64,000 nt of DNA from Ignavibacteriota bacterium (GCA_013112585.1 JABFGH010000015.1:42683-106682); one strand, 5' to 3'; counted from the first letter of the stretch, positions 1 through 8,463 are shown. Numbers and translations are program-made. Notes: generated by a model not told the origin, from the sequence alone.

Positions 1-1120
1 TATTGATTTTACCTGCCTCACCAGCGGATTCTATTCTGCTGGCTGTATTTATCGTGTCTCCAAAAAGGTCGTATGCAAATTTCTTTTTGCCTACAACACC
101 TGCTACTGCAGTTCCTGAATGTATCCCAACCCTCATTCTCCACATTATTTCATGGCTTTTATTTCTCTCCTCAAGGTATGATAGCATCATTTGTGCTGCT
201 CTAATACAGTTTGCAGCATGATTTGTCATTTCTTTTTCAAGACCACATGCTGCCATATATGCATCACCAATTGTTTCAATCTTTTCAACATCCGTTTCTT
301 CCATTATTTCATCGAATCGACCAAAAATGTCATTGAGTTCATTGACCAAGGTGATTGCCGATATGGAGGCTACAAGCTCCGTAAAGCCGTCAAAGTCAGT
401 AAATAGTATAGTAACATTCTTATGCCTTTTAGGAATTGTCTTACCGCTTTCTTTTAAGTCCCTGATTATGTTTGCTGGTAGAATATTATGCAGAAGATCA
501 TCTGATTTTTTCCGTTCAGCCATTAAAGATTCCTCTGATCTATCAATTAGAGCAGACATACTCGATATGAGTATCAGGCAAATGAATCCAGTAATGCTGA
601 TATTAACTATTTGTGCTATGTAAGGATCTAATCCGCCAAAATGAGCAGTTATATTTGATTGAAAGATTACAGTAACAATCAATGTTAGGCAAGCTAGAAT
701 ACTAAAGCTATGGGCTATATTCCTTGCCTTTCGGGGGAAAGTCATGTATGGTAGGATAATAATTAGGAAACAAACGACTGCAACACCTGAGGAATATCCC
801 AACAAATAAAGAAACAAGATAACGGACATATAAGATGCCAGAATAAGCCAAATGGAAGCCAGGACCCGCCACCCTTTCTTGTTGAATATTAATGCCATTA
901 GAAACATCAATCCCAACAAAGCATTACTCCCGTATATCACCAGTGCATCTGTGAGAAAATATGCAATTAGCATCCAAATTGCATTATAAATTACTCCTAA
1001 AAAGGATGCAATATACGTTACGCGCAAATATCTGATTTCAGTGATGGAAGAGTTATAATTAGAACCAATGTCAACCATTCTGTGAAAGAATCTAGATTTG
1101 TTTTTATCATCAGTTGACAT
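1..1120 (-). CDS. Membrane-bound class III adenylate/guanylate cyclase (3' end off the window)
   Basis: A clean open frame of 373 codons starts at ATG 1120 and runs off the left edge. The N-terminal half (about residues 30-190) has roughly six hydrophobic segments. It is followed by a linker of the LLHNILP type found just before many class III cyclase domains. The catalytic domain shows ILFTDFDGF with its metal-binding aspartate, IETIGDAYMAACG, VGIHSGTAVAGVVG and YDLFGDTINTASRIES. The family makes cAMP or cGMP from ATP or GTP at the inner face of the membrane. The purine-selecting positions are mixed: Glu in KIETIGD is guanylate-like and Asp in YDLFGD is adenylate-like, so I do not assign the substrate. 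It is the leftmost gene of a minus-strand series interspersed with attC-like repeats, but may not itself be a cassette. Confidence 0.9.
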   Translation of the reverse strand, partial: MSTDDKNKSRFFHRMVDIGSNYNSSITEIRYLRVTYIASFLGVIYNAIWMLIAYFLTDALVIYGSNALLGLMFLMALIFNKKGWRVLASIWLILASYMSVILFLYLLGYSSGVAVVCFLIIILPYMTFPRKARNIAHSFSILACLTLIVTVIFQSNITAHFGGLDPYIAQIVNISITGFICLILISSMSALIDRSEESLMAERKKSDDLLHNILPANIIRDLKESGKTIPKRHKNVTILFTDFDGFTELVASISAITLVNELNDIFGRFDEIMEETDVEKIETIGDAYMAACGLEKEMTNHAANCIRAAQMMLSYLEERNKSHEIMWRMRVGIHSGTAVAGVVGKKKFAYDLFGDTINTASRIESAGEAGKIN

Positions 1121-1172
1121 AAGCTCTTCTCAATTCCTATGGATTATTAACTTCTTTTCTATTGTAGATAGC

Positions 1173-1316
1173 GGTCTCGGCTATGAGTAGTTGCGTGGGT
1201 TAGCACTAAACTTTGCAAGTACACACTAGGCTGAAAATCCGCAAGGATTTTCAGAAGTAGGCGAGAACGAGCAATTACTTACCCGCCTGCTGCGGGCAGG
1301 TAGCCATTGTTGGCTG
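1173..1316 (-). repeat. attC-like imperfect palindrome i (integron-type recombination site)
   Basis: The outer parts, GGCTATGAGTAGTTGC on the left and GCAATTACTT...AGCC on the right, are imperfect inverted complements. An inner hairpin AAAATCCGCAAGGATTTT sits near the middle. It lies between the cyclase gene and the SnoaL-like gene, directly after the stop of the latter. The right stem is interrupted by a GC-rich palindrome at 1281-1301. The core heptamers are less clear here than in the other two long sites, so this one may be decayed. Confidence 0.5.
1281..1301. repeat. CCTGCC-family palindromic mini-element inside an attC-like site
   Basis: The 21 bases read ACCCGCCTGC TGC GGGCAGGT, a GC-rich hairpin in AT-rich surroundings. 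It separates the two segments of the right stem of the surrounding attC-like palindrome, so it looks like an insertion. Related sequences occur at 22907-22966, 23258-23277, 29665-29722 and 52535-52555, with a weaker one near 32597. Confidence 0.6.
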
Positions 1317-1344
1317 CTGTGTTTTTATTTCATCTTTAATTTTA

Positions 1345-1824
1345 CTAATTCTTAATACGTACTGATACATAAGAGCCGTTCAATATTTTCCAATTTCCAT
1401 CTTCTTTAATTAGTGTGAAGTAGTCTAAATTATTATTTCTTGGCTCACCATTTATGGTGAAAATTGCATCAGCTCTTACAAATGCTAACATTCCCATTTC
1501 CATATGGACTGTAAAATCAGAAACAGGTTCTGTATATTTTGTTGGGTTATCATAAGATTTTAAGCGCTCCAAAAATTCCTTAATGGTATATGTATTAGTA
1601 ATCCATTTTCCTTCTCTTAAAGAAGCTCCATATATGTTAGCCTTATCGCTAAACATTGTCTGTACAGTCTCTATATCGTGATCACCAATAGCAGTTAGAA
1701 ATTGCGCCACTAAATTTTTAACAGCAGCTTTTTCAGATTCTATATCAAATTCTTTAGTTGTCTGTTGGGCAGAAGCTAATGAACAAATTATGAGTGCAAT
1801 TAATAGTGTAAATATTTTTTTCAT
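1345..1824 (-). CDS. Exported SnoaL/NTF2-like (DUF4440-type) protein
   Basis: The 159-residue protein begins with a typical signal peptide (MKKIFTLLIALIICSLASAQ). The rest has the size and pattern of an NTF2/SnoaL-like alpha+beta barrel: an N-terminal helix with AVKNLVAQFLTAI, then a C-terminal sheet ending DYFTLIKEDGNWKILNGSY. Members act as small-molecule isomerases or binding proteins, and the exact substrate cannot be inferred. The gene sits between two attC-like palindromes (1173-1316 and 1867-1997), which is the arrangement of an integron cassette: one gene per unit with no evident promoter of its own. It would act in the periplasm or outside the cell. Confidence 0.75.
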   Translation of the reverse strand: MKKIFTLLIALIICSLASAQQTTKEFDIESEKAAVKNLVAQFLTAIGDHDIETVQTMFSDKANIYGASLREGKWITNTYTIKEFLERLKSYDNPTKYTEPVSDFTVHMEMGMLAFVRADAIFTINGEPRNNNLDYFTLIKEDGNWKILNGSYVSVRIKN

Positions 1825-1866
1825 TTCGCCTTTTGTTTAATTGAATTAAAGTTTGTTCAGCATTGG

Positions 1867-1997
1867 GCACAACGGTGAGTATAAGAATAGTAGCGGATTT
1901 GATGCACTTACTTTTCGGCTTGACATCGTCGTTTGATTTAAAATTTTCATTTTTGATTAAGCGATTTAAACGCTATTATTTTTATACAATGTTGTGC
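1867..1997 (-). repeat. attC-like imperfect palindrome ii
   Basis: The site spans 131 bp. The left arm GCACAACGGTGAGTATAAGA (continuing AATAGTAGCG) and the right arm, read on the other strand as GCACAACATTGTATAAAAAT (continuing AATAGCG), match with a 2-base offset, giving extrahelical bases as in attC sites. Both ends carry the heptamer GCACAAC/GTTGTGC. The same heptamer stands at 2763-2769, on the far side of the DUF6090 gene. Complementarity between the first core of a cassette and the R'' core of its own attC is the hallmark of integron cassettes. Confidence 0.65.
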
Positions 1998-2009
1998 TTT
2001 CGTTATTTT

Positions 2010-2738
2010 TTATTTTTTCTCGTTTAAATAGATGCTTATTTGTGATAGAAGATTATCAATGTCCTCAATTGTTTTCTTATACCATTTTATTTGATTTGAT
2101 TCTAATGTAATTATTCGGTAGTGGACCAAATTTTTAAAGTACGAATCATTCCAAATTAATTTAATGTTTCTAGGTTTGGCATATTCTTTAAATGTAAGAT
2201 TTGTAAAATTTTCTAAAAAATATGGTCTATTTACTTGATTTACACTTCGCTCGTTGTTGAGAAGGTCTATTAAAACCTTATAGTTGCCCTCAAATAGGTT
2301 TACAACAGCTGACCTTATTTTGTCATCTTTTAAAGCCTGAAGTCCTGATGCTTTCAAGTCTTCATAAAAGGCGGTATTTACACGCTCAAACCTAAACCCA
2401 TAAACCTTTCCAAACAGTTCATTTATATCAGACTTATAATTATTTTCCGGATAGTTTAGAAGAGAATCGAGTCTATATAAACCTTTTAGATCAACAGAAT
2501 CTTTTTGTAAAGCGTTTTCCAAAATTGATTTATCTAATTTTAATCCAACAGATAACTCTTTCAAAATATCTCTTTCTTTTTTGGATGCAATTTTATTAGA
2601 GTTCCAATTATTGACTTGAAGTGCTAAAAGAATCCCAATCATTACAAGAATAACTTCTCCAATCGCATAAAGTAGATACTTGCTGAATTTATTTTCAGAG
2701 AGTAGTCTTTGCCTTATTCTTCGAAAAAACTTATTCAT
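2010..2738 (-). CDS. DUF6090-family membrane-anchored protein
   Basis: The 242-residue protein opens with MNKFFRRIRQRLLSENKFSK, then one transmembrane helix (YLLYAIGEVILVMIGILLAL), then QVNNWN. This is the conserved head of the DUF6090 family, common in Bacteroidota and of unknown function. The remainder is charged and mostly helical and probably lies on one side of the membrane. There is a single gene between the attI-like site (2763-2814) and an attC-like site (1867-1997), so it looks like the first cassette of an integron. The stop codon lies 13 bp from the attC-like repeat. Confidence 0.8.
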   Translation of the reverse strand: MNKFFRRIRQRLLSENKFSKYLLYAIGEVILVMIGILLALQVNNWNSNKIASKKERDILKELSVGLKLDKSILENALQKDSVDLKGLYRLDSLLNYPENNYKSDINELFGKVYGFRFERVNTAFYEDLKASGLQALKDDKIRSAVVNLFEGNYKVLIDLLNNERSVNQVNRPYFLENFTNLTFKEYAKPRNIKLIWNDSYFKNLVHYRIITLESNQIKWYKKTIEDIDNLLSQISIYLNEKK

Positions 2739-2762
2739 TGGTCATTGGTTGGTTATAATGAA

Positions 2763-2814
2763 GCACAACATCCCGATACACACAATATATATATAACGGG
2801 ACTATATGTTATAT
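2763..2814 (-). promoter_or_regulatory. attI-like site A at the head of a cassette array
   Basis: On the minus strand the sequence reads TATAACATATAGTCCCG, an AT-rich spacer, GTGTGTATCGGGAT and then GTTGTGC. Position 12260-12306 has the same layout (ATAACATTTAGTCCCG, then GTGTGTATTGGGAT and GTTAGCC). In both copies a minus-strand gene starts within about 25 bp on one side, and a broken recombinase N-terminus begins about 40 bp away on the other side. I infer an integron attachment site; a short attC is an alternative. Confidence 0.5.
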
Positions 2815-2850
2815 TCAGTTGTTTATACTAAGCAATCTAAAATATTATAT

Positions 2851-2933
2851 ATGAAAAGACAAGAAATTATAGATAAGTTCATCAACAGCTAAGTATTGTA
2901 ATCTGTTCTGATCAGACTATTAAAAGTTATTCA
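2851..2933 (+). pseudogene. Fossil N-terminus of a tyrosine recombinase (integrase-like), copy A
   Basis: ATG 2851 begins MKRQEIIDKFINS followed by a stop. After a frame change, 2904-2933 encodes CSDQTIKSYS, which resembles the helix of the core-binding SAM-like domain of tyrosine recombinases. The second copy at 12344-12462 preserves more (MKKQ, LIEKLLQRLKASNYSEQSIR). The 45 bases in front of both ATGs are nearly identical (TTGTTTATAYTAARCAATCT, then AAAATATTATAT). The fragment points away from the cassette genes, as intI does. The remaining 200 bases to rtcB hold nothing I recognise. Confidence 0.5.
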
Positions 2934-3131
2934 TTGCGAGGAACACATGATAATGTAATGTTGGAAGTGTCCCCTTCGACAGGTATCTATTGACTAATTT
3001 TGCTATCTTCAGTTATTAAATAACAATAGAACAAATCAATCAATAATGAAAACCAATTTCCTGTTTTAGCAGTGCTATTCTCTATCAGCTTGGAAGCCGG
3101 CACTTAATTATTATAATGTAAATCACAAAAA

Positions 3132-4292
3132 ATGAAACAAGTAATAACAAGCGAACGCATACCAATTAAACTATGGCTAGAAGATCTGGACGAGGCAGCG
3201 CTGAACCAGGCGAAGAACCTTGCCAACTTACCCTTTGCCCATAAGCACATTGCCATCATGCCCGACAGCCACGTGGGCTACGGAATGCCTATCGGATCGA
3301 TACTGGCTACAAAAAAGACGGTAGTACCCAATGCAGTGGGAGTGGATATCGGCTGTGGAATGTGTGCCCTGCGAACAGAAATCCGGGAATTGGAAAGCAA
3401 AGATCTAAAGGAAATTTTTAGCAAGGCACGCAAACGCATACCACTCGGGTTTAATTGGCACGAGGAATCTCAGGACATAAACCTTATGCCGAAAGGGCAC
3501 GAGGAATTACCGATCGTGAAGAACCAGTTTGCCAAAGCGCTGAAGCAAGTCGGTAGTCTGGGCGGGGGCAACCACTTCATTGAGCTGCAAAAAGGTTCCG
3601 ATGGATATGTGTGGGTGATGGTTCACTCCGGCAGCCGCAACCTGGGCTATACCGTGGCAAAACATTATAACGAGACTGCCATCAAACTGAATGAACTCTA
3701 TCATTCAGTAGTTAACAAAGAAATAGATCTGGCGTTCCTTCCTATTGAAACGCCCGAAGCAAAGCATTACATCGCGGAGATGAACTACTGTATTGAGTTT
3801 GCCTTTGCTAACCGCAAGTTAATGATGAAGCGCATGATTGAATCGATGACCGAAGTGAAAGGATCGTTTGAGACAGGCGAACTCATCAATAAACCACACA
3901 ACTTTGCCGCGTGGGAAAACCATTATGGTGAGAATGTGCTGGTCCACCGGAAAGGAGCCACCCGTGCGTTTAAGGACGAGCCGGGCATGATCCCCGGATC
4001 GCAGGGAACGCATTCATACATCGTACGTGGACTCGGTAACGCCAAGAGCTTTATGTCATGCGCACATGGTGCGGGCAGAGAAATGGGCAGACGGCAGGCA
4101 CAGCGCGAACTGGATCTGGAAAAAGAAAAAGCTCGTTTAGATGAAAAGGGCATTGTGCACGCCATACGTCACACAAGAGACCTGGACGAAGCGCCGGGAG
4201 CCTACAAAGACATCAACGAAGTAATGGCTAACCAAAAGGATTTAGCCGAGATTGTGGTGCAGTTAAAACCTTTGGGAGTGCTTAAAGGGTAG
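3132..4292 (+). CDS. rtcB: RtcB-family RNA ligase / RNA-splicing ligase
   Basis: The 386-residue protein carries the RtcB signatures in order: MPDSHVGYGMPIG, VGVDIGCGM (metal-binding Asp and Cys), GGGNHFIE and VMVHSGSRNLG (metal-binding His), SQGTHSYIVRG and CAHGAGREMGR (the His that is guanylylated). RtcB joins RNA 2',3'-cyclic phosphate or 3'-phosphate ends to 5'-OH ends using GTP and Mn, in tRNA splicing or RNA repair. It is the short bacterial form. No archease (the usual activator), RtcA or RtcR is encoded nearby. The gene is clearly richer in G+C than its neighbours, which may mean it was acquired. It stands alone on the plus strand between the integron remnant and the stress cluster. 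Confidence 0.92.
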   Translation: MKQVITSERIPIKLWLEDLDEAALNQAKNLANLPFAHKHIAIMPDSHVGYGMPIGSILATKKTVVPNAVGVDIGCGMCALRTEIRELESKDLKEIFSKARKRIPLGFNWHEESQDINLMPKGHEELPIVKNQFAKALKQVGSLGGGNHFIELQKGSDGYVWVMVHSGSRNLGYTVAKHYNETAIKLNELYHSVVNKEIDLAFLPIETPEAKHYIAEMNYCIEFAFANRKLMMKRMIESMTEVKGSFETGELINKPHNFAAWENHYGENVLVHRKGATRAFKDEPGMIPGSQGTHSYIVRGLGNAKSFMSCAHGAGREMGRRQAQRELDLEKEKARLDEKGIVHAIRHTRDLDEAPGAYKDINEVMANQKDLAEIVVQLKPLGVLKG

Positions 4293-4325
4293 AATGATTA
4301 GAGAGACTTTAATCAACCCCTACGA

Positions 4326-4964
4326 TCAACTATCCCACTCCGCCCGAATTTCTACCATAAGTTCATCATACCGTTTTACTAATTCTGCGGATATTTTCTT
4401 AGACGATTCGTGTAATTTTTTTAATTGCAGCGAGAAAAAAATGTTGAACAGACCTGCAAACATGAAACTTAAGGCTACTAATACGACAACACTTAATCCT
4501 GCAAAAAGCGGATTCCAAATAAGAATGAATGATATGATTGTACCAATAATGCCTATGACTAAAAGCCCACCCCATTTTTTGCTGCCATATTTTTTAACAT
4601 CCAGGGCAAAACCAATCGTTGAAATAGAACGAAATAGGATTACGAAACCGATATAAAAAGCTAAAGCGGTTATTGACAATTTAGGATTTAGTAATAATAA
4701 AATTCCTACAATTAAAGTGACGATGCCGAATGCCAAAGACCAACCCCAATTATCTAATTGGTCTTTATTAATTAAAGAAAAAATAATTTCTGAAAGTCCG
4801 ACGAATAAAAATGTCAATGAAAATAGTAAAGATAACGCCAAGAGAGAGCCTGACGGCGAAGCAAATACTACAATACTGACAATTACAAAGAAAATTCCCA
4901 CAAGTAGAGGAATGTACCAATGTTTAATAGTGTTTTTAATTGTTTTTAAGAATGAAGTTTCCAT
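4326..4964 (-). CDS. HdeD-family (DUF308) multi-pass membrane protein
   Basis: The 212-residue protein has about six hydrophobic helices arranged as paired repeats (WYIPLLVGIFFVIVSIVVF; WGWSLAFGIVTLIVGILLLL; WGGLLVIGIIGTIISFILIW), the pattern of HdeD/DUF308 proteins. HdeD is linked to acid resistance in enterobacteria, while in other bacteria its role is unknown. The C-terminal 40 residues are charged and helical. It is the distal member of a run of minus-strand stress genes, 72 bp downstream of the SDR gene, and may be co-transcribed with it. Confidence 0.8.
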   Translation of the reverse strand: METSFLKTIKNTIKHWYIPLLVGIFFVIVSIVVFASPSGSLLALSLLFSLTFLFVGLSEIIFSLINKDQLDNWGWSLAFGIVTLIVGILLLLNPKLSITALAFYIGFVILFRSISTIGFALDVKKYGSKKWGGLLVIGIIGTIISFILIWNPLFAGLSVVVLVALSFMFAGLFNIFFSLQLKKLHESSKKISAELVKRYDELMVEIRAEWDS

Positions 4965-5036
4965 GAATACCTTTTTAATAGTTAATAATTTTATTTAAAA
5001 ATTAGAGCATTCAACTTTTATATTTCTGCAGGGTGT

Positions 5037-5849
5037 TTACCCCATTTTTTTGATATTATGAACAACTCCTCCATCTACTAAAATATCTGTACTAGTTATA
5101 AAACGCGCGGCATCACTTGCTAAAAAGTAAACTACATCTGCAATATCTTCCGGCTTGCCGTTACGTTTTAAAGGTGTAGCTTGTCTTATCTTCTCCATGT
5201 GATCAGGGTGTTCTTCTGCTGCTTTTAGTGCCATGGGTGTTTCAATAACGCCGGGTGATACAGATACAATTCTCGCCCCTTTTCCACCCCATTTATCAGC
5301 ATTTTTATGTGTTAATAACTGCACCCCTCGTTTTGCAAAATTGTACATCATGTCTGAATCGTTATTCACAAACCGACTCACAATGTCAAAAGATTCCGGT
5401 GCTTGCGGATTTGTAAGTGCTTCATCATATTCTTTGTTGGCAGGAACTGTATGAGCCATCATTGAAGAAATCAATATCGCTGCCGAATCTTTAACAGCAA
5501 GTTTATAAAAAGCATCTACTAAAAGTTCGGTTGCAATTAAATCTATAGTATAAACTTTTTTTAAATTTTTAACTGCTCCACTTATTCCGGCAGTATGAAT
5601 TAATGTTTTTAACGAACCTTTATCAGCAACATATTCGATCAGTTTGTCAATATCATTTTTATCAGTAATATCACAGGCAATTCCTGAAACATCAAATCCT
5701 TCTTCTGATAATATTTCTACTGTCTCATCAACCTTTTCTTGCAGATAATCCGTTATAATTATTGGCTGATTTTTAAAAGCCCGGGCACAAGCCTGCCCTA
5801 TACCTCCAACCCCACCTGTAATTACTATCATGTTTTTTTGAACTTTCAT
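5037..5849 (-). CDS. Short-chain dehydrogenase/reductase (SDR)
   Basis: The 270-residue classical SDR begins with a Rossmann fold and the cofactor motif GGVGGIGQA. Acidic residues after the second strand (IITDYLQEK) suggest NAD preference. NAG is replaced by HTAGISG, the catalytic serine lies in LISSMMA, and the Tyr-Lys pair in YNFAKRG. Between Ser and Tyr there is an insertion of some 30 residues (around EYDEALTNPQAPESFD), longer than usual. The C-terminus has VSPGVIETPM and FLASDAARFITSTDILVDGG. The substrate is unknown. It is transcribed with the HdeD gene and lies 284 bp from the HPF gene, so it may have its own promoter in that gap. Confidence 0.88.
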   Translation of the reverse strand: MKVQKNMIVITGGVGGIGQACARAFKNQPIIITDYLQEKVDETVEILSEEGFDVSGIACDITDKNDIDKLIEYVADKGSLKTLIHTAGISGAVKNLKKVYTIDLIATELLVDAFYKLAVKDSAAILISSMMAHTVPANKEYDEALTNPQAPESFDIVSRFVNNDSDMMYNFAKRGVQLLTHKNADKWGGKGARIVSVSPGVIETPMALKAAEEHPDHMEKIRQATPLKRNGKPEDIADVVYFLASDAARFITSTDILVDGGVVHNIKKMG

Positions 5850-6133
5850 TTTAATATTTTTTAAATTTTAATTATTAGTGTCTTGCTATAGCGCCAAAGT
5901 CTTAAACTTTAATAATTCATTTCTTGAAAGAAAAAACATCGCTCCGATTACGCATATTTATCAATCAATTTATTATTAATAATCAACCCGAATTATGCAA
6001 AAGAGAAAATTGTACGGTGCAATCAAAAAGACAATTTTTATTTAGACCTTATAAATTATTTCTAATGCATAATTAGGGTTCAAGTACACGCTTTTATTCA
6101 ATTCAGAATGAGTAAAATTATATGAAAAAAATT

Positions 6134-6439
6134 TTATCGCTTTTCCAATTGCCTTTGCAATTTATCTTCTACGCTAGAGAGCAGTGCGTGGAAATTATCT
6201 CCATATTCTGAAGCAAATGCATCGCTGCCCGGAATGCCGAGACGGATACTCACCTGTTTCTGTTGGGTACTCTTTGCTTTTTTATCTTCCAAATATATAT
6301 CTGCCCATTCGATCCTGTTATGAAACCGGCTGAGTCGTGTGATACATTTTCGTATAGTGTCTTTCACGCCGTCATCGATGGTGATATCCACCGCTTCGAC
6401 GTTTATTTTTATTCCTGTGATGTTCTCTGTATAGTCCAT
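6134..6439 (-). CDS. hpf: Short ribosome hibernation-promoting factor (HPF/RaiA family)
   Basis: The 101-residue protein has the beta-alpha-beta-beta-beta-alpha layout of the S30AE domain: INVEAVDITIDDGVKDTIRK, then RIEWADIYLEDKK, QVSIRLGIPGSD and a final helix FHALLSSVEDKLQRQLEKR. Short HPF/RaiA proteins bind the 30S subunit and keep ribosomes inactive in stress or stationary phase. It starts 4 bp after the catalase stop codon, so the two are translated from one mRNA, linking ribosome protection with peroxide defence. Its C-terminal dimerisation domain is absent, as expected for the short type. Confidence 0.8.
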   Translation of the reverse strand: MDYTENITGIKINVEAVDITIDDGVKDTIRKCITRLSRFHNRIEWADIYLEDKKAKSTQQKQVSIRLGIPGSDAFASEYGDNFHALLSSVEDKLQRQLEKR

Positions 6440-6443
6440 AAAC

Positions 6444-7916
6444 TTATCCTTTTAAGATGTCTTTCATTGATAATCCGAGTGCTTTTGCAACACCTTCACC
6501 ATAGGCGGCATCCGCTTTATAGCAATTTTTAACATGTCTTTCTTGAATGAATTTTTCAGTACCGCTCATATCGGCAGCGGTGTTATTGAACAACAATTCT
6601 TTCTGCTTATCATTCATGATACGAAAAAGATTACCCGGTTGTGTATAATAATCATCATCATCTTCCCTAAATTCGTGATGATCTGCATCTCCTTCCAGGG
6701 GTAATGAGGGCTCGGTAAACTCCTTCTGTTCTTCCCACTGTTTGTAACTGTTAGGAAAATAATGCAAGGTACTTCCTTCGTTACCATCTACGCGCATTGC
6801 ACCGTCTCGCGATGCGTTGTGGAATGGGCATCTGGGTTTGTTTACAGGAATTTGGTAGTGATTGACTCCCAGCCGGTACCGCTGTGCATCGCCATAGGAA
6901 AACAAACGAGCCTGCAGCATTTTGTCGGGTGAAAAACCTACTCCCGGTACTACATTAGCAGGATTAAAAGCGGCTTGTTCTACATCGGCAAAATAGTTTT
7001 CGGGATTTTTGTTCAACTCCAGTACGCCGACATCGTGCAGGGGATAATCTCCGTGAGGCCAGACCTTGGTTAGATCAAAAGGATTGAACGGGCATTGTTT
7101 GGACTGTTCATCGGTCATCACCTGTATTTTCATTTTCCATCGCGGGAAGTCGCCTTTCTCAATAGTATCGAATAAATCTCGTTGATGGCTTTCCCTGTCT
7201 TCGGCAATGATGGCTCCCGCTTCTTCATTACTCAGGTTCTCTATTCCCTGCTCGGTTTTAAAGTGAAATTTTACCCAAATGCGTTCGTTGTCGGCATTGA
7301 TCAAACTGAAAGCATGACTGCCGTAGCCGTTCATGTGCCGATATGATTTTGGAATTCCCCTTTCGCTCATTGTGATGGTTACTTGATGCAGCGCTTCCGG
7401 CAGCAATGTCCAAAAATCCCAGTTGTGGTTGGCGCTTCGTAGGTTGGTTTTCGGGTCTCGTTTTACCGCCTTGTTCAGATCGGGGAAACGGTAAGGGTCT
7501 CGTAAAAAGAAAACAGGGGTATTATTTCCCGTAAGGTCCCAATTGCCTTCCTCGGTGTAAAACTTCATGGCAAATCCTCGGATGTCTCTTTCTGCATCGG
7601 CAGCACCCCGTTCACCTGCTACGGTGGAAAACCGTACAAACACTTCGGTTTCTTTCCCAATTTCCGAAAACATTTTTGCCTTGGTATATTTGGAAATATC
7701 GTGGGTGACCTTAAAAGTCCCGAAGGCTCCGGAACCTTTGGCGTGCATCCTTCTTTCGGGAATCACTTCCCGGTCAAAGTGCGCCAGTTTTTCGAGAAAC
7801 CAAAAATCTTCCATGAGCATCGGACCTCTTTTGCCCGCTGTTTTTACGTTTTGATTTTCTGCTATCGGTCTGCCCGACACAGAAAATAATTTCTTCTTAT
7901 CATCTTTTTTAGCCAT
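6444..7916 (-). CDS. katA: Haem catalase (small-subunit type)
   Basis: At 490 residues it has the length of clade 3 small-subunit catalases. Visible motifs are [12 protein letters not shown] (distal catalytic His), [27 protein letters not shown] (distal Asn), DPYRFPDLN, and [14 protein letters not shown] with the proximal haem-ligand Tyr. It disproportionates hydrogen peroxide to water and oxygen in the cytoplasm. It sits in a minus-strand run with dps 34 bp upstream and hpf 4 bp downstream, an oxidative-stress operon. The coding sequence is richer in G+C than the surrounding DNA. No OxyR or PerR gene is present in the window. Confidence 0.95.
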   Translation of the reverse strand: MAKKDDKKKLFSVSGRPIAENQNVKTAGKRGPMLMEDFWFLEKLAHFDREVIPERRMHAKGSGAFGTFKVTHDISKYTKAKMFSEIGKETEVFVRFSTVAGERGAADAERDIRGFAMKFYTEEGNWDLTGNNTPVFFLRDPYRFPDLNKAVKRDPKTNLRSANHNWDFWTLLPEALHQVTITMSERGIPKSYRHMNGYGSHAFSLINADNERIWVKFHFKTEQGIENLSNEEAGAIIAEDRESHQRDLFDTIEKGDFPRWKMKIQVMTDEQSKQCPFNPFDLTKVWPHGDYPLHDVGVLELNKNPENYFADVEQAAFNPANVVPGVGFSPDKMLQARLFSYGDAQRYRLGVNHYQIPVNKPRCPFHNASRDGAMRVDGNEGSTLHYFPNSYKQWEEQKEFTEPSLPLEGDADHHEFREDDDDYYTQPGNLFRIMNDKQKELLFNNTAADMSGTEKFIQERHVKNCYKADAAYGEGVAKALGLSMKDILKG

Positions 7917-7950
7917 ATCTTTTGCCTTCTTTATAATTTTATAAAAATAA

Positions 7951-8424
7951 TTATTCTAAATATGCAGAATACATCCAGACCAATTTTTCCTGTTCACGAA
8001 TATAATCGCTCATCAGTGCATTAGTTCCTTCGTCATCTGCATCTGCGGATAAGTCTAAAATTTCTCGTTGAAGTATGATGATAATTTTTAATGATTCCAG
8101 CGTGTCTTTCACATCCTTTATTCCGTCAGCTACTTCGGAGCTTTCTTCAATTTTTGCATCTTTTTGATAGACTGAGAAATTGTGGTTCGGGGTGTGACCA
8201 AGTGTTTGAATTCGTTCTGCCACTTCATCAATTTTTACAAATAAATCTTCGTAAAGCTCCTGGAATTTATCATGCAGCTCAAAGAATTTATCTCCTTTTA
8301 TGTTCCAATGATATCCTCTTATATTCTGATAAAAAATTGAATAATCTGCCAAGAGTTCATTAAGTTTTTCTGCAAGTACTTTCGATTTTTCTACGTCCAA
8401 ACCGATGGAATTTAATTTAGCCAT
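7951..8424 (-). CDS. dps: Dps-family ferritin-like DNA protection protein
   Basis: The 157-residue protein has the Dps ferroxidase motif spread over two helices: [20 protein letters not shown], followed by [20 protein letters not shown]. The final helices ([19 protein letters not shown] and [16 protein letters not shown]) match the family. Dps forms a 12-mer shell that oxidises Fe(II) with hydrogen peroxide and shields DNA. Its position between catalase and the alcohol dehydrogenase, with gaps of 34 and 39 bp, supports one stress operon. There is no long DNA-binding lysine tail at the N-terminus, so the DNA binding of E. coli Dps should not be assumed. Confidence 0.92.
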   Translation of the reverse strand: MAKLNSIGLDVEKSKVLAEKLNELLADYSIFYQNIRGYHWNIKGDKFFELHDKFQELYEDLFVKIDEVAERIQTLGHTPNHNFSVYQKDAKIEESSEVADGIKDVKDTLESLKIIIILQREILDLSADADDEGTNALMSDYIREQEKLVWMYSAYLE

Positions 8425-8463
8425 TTTCTTCTCTCTTATTATTTTAGTTTATGTTAAAGTTAA

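Noticed and set aside
191..623. Plus-strand frames at the left edge
   Set aside because: They are antisense to a continuous, motif-bearing cyclase frame on the minus strand.
4294..4656. A plus-strand frame of 120 codons after rtcB
   Set aside because: It is antisense to the HdeD-like membrane protein and has no start signal of its own.
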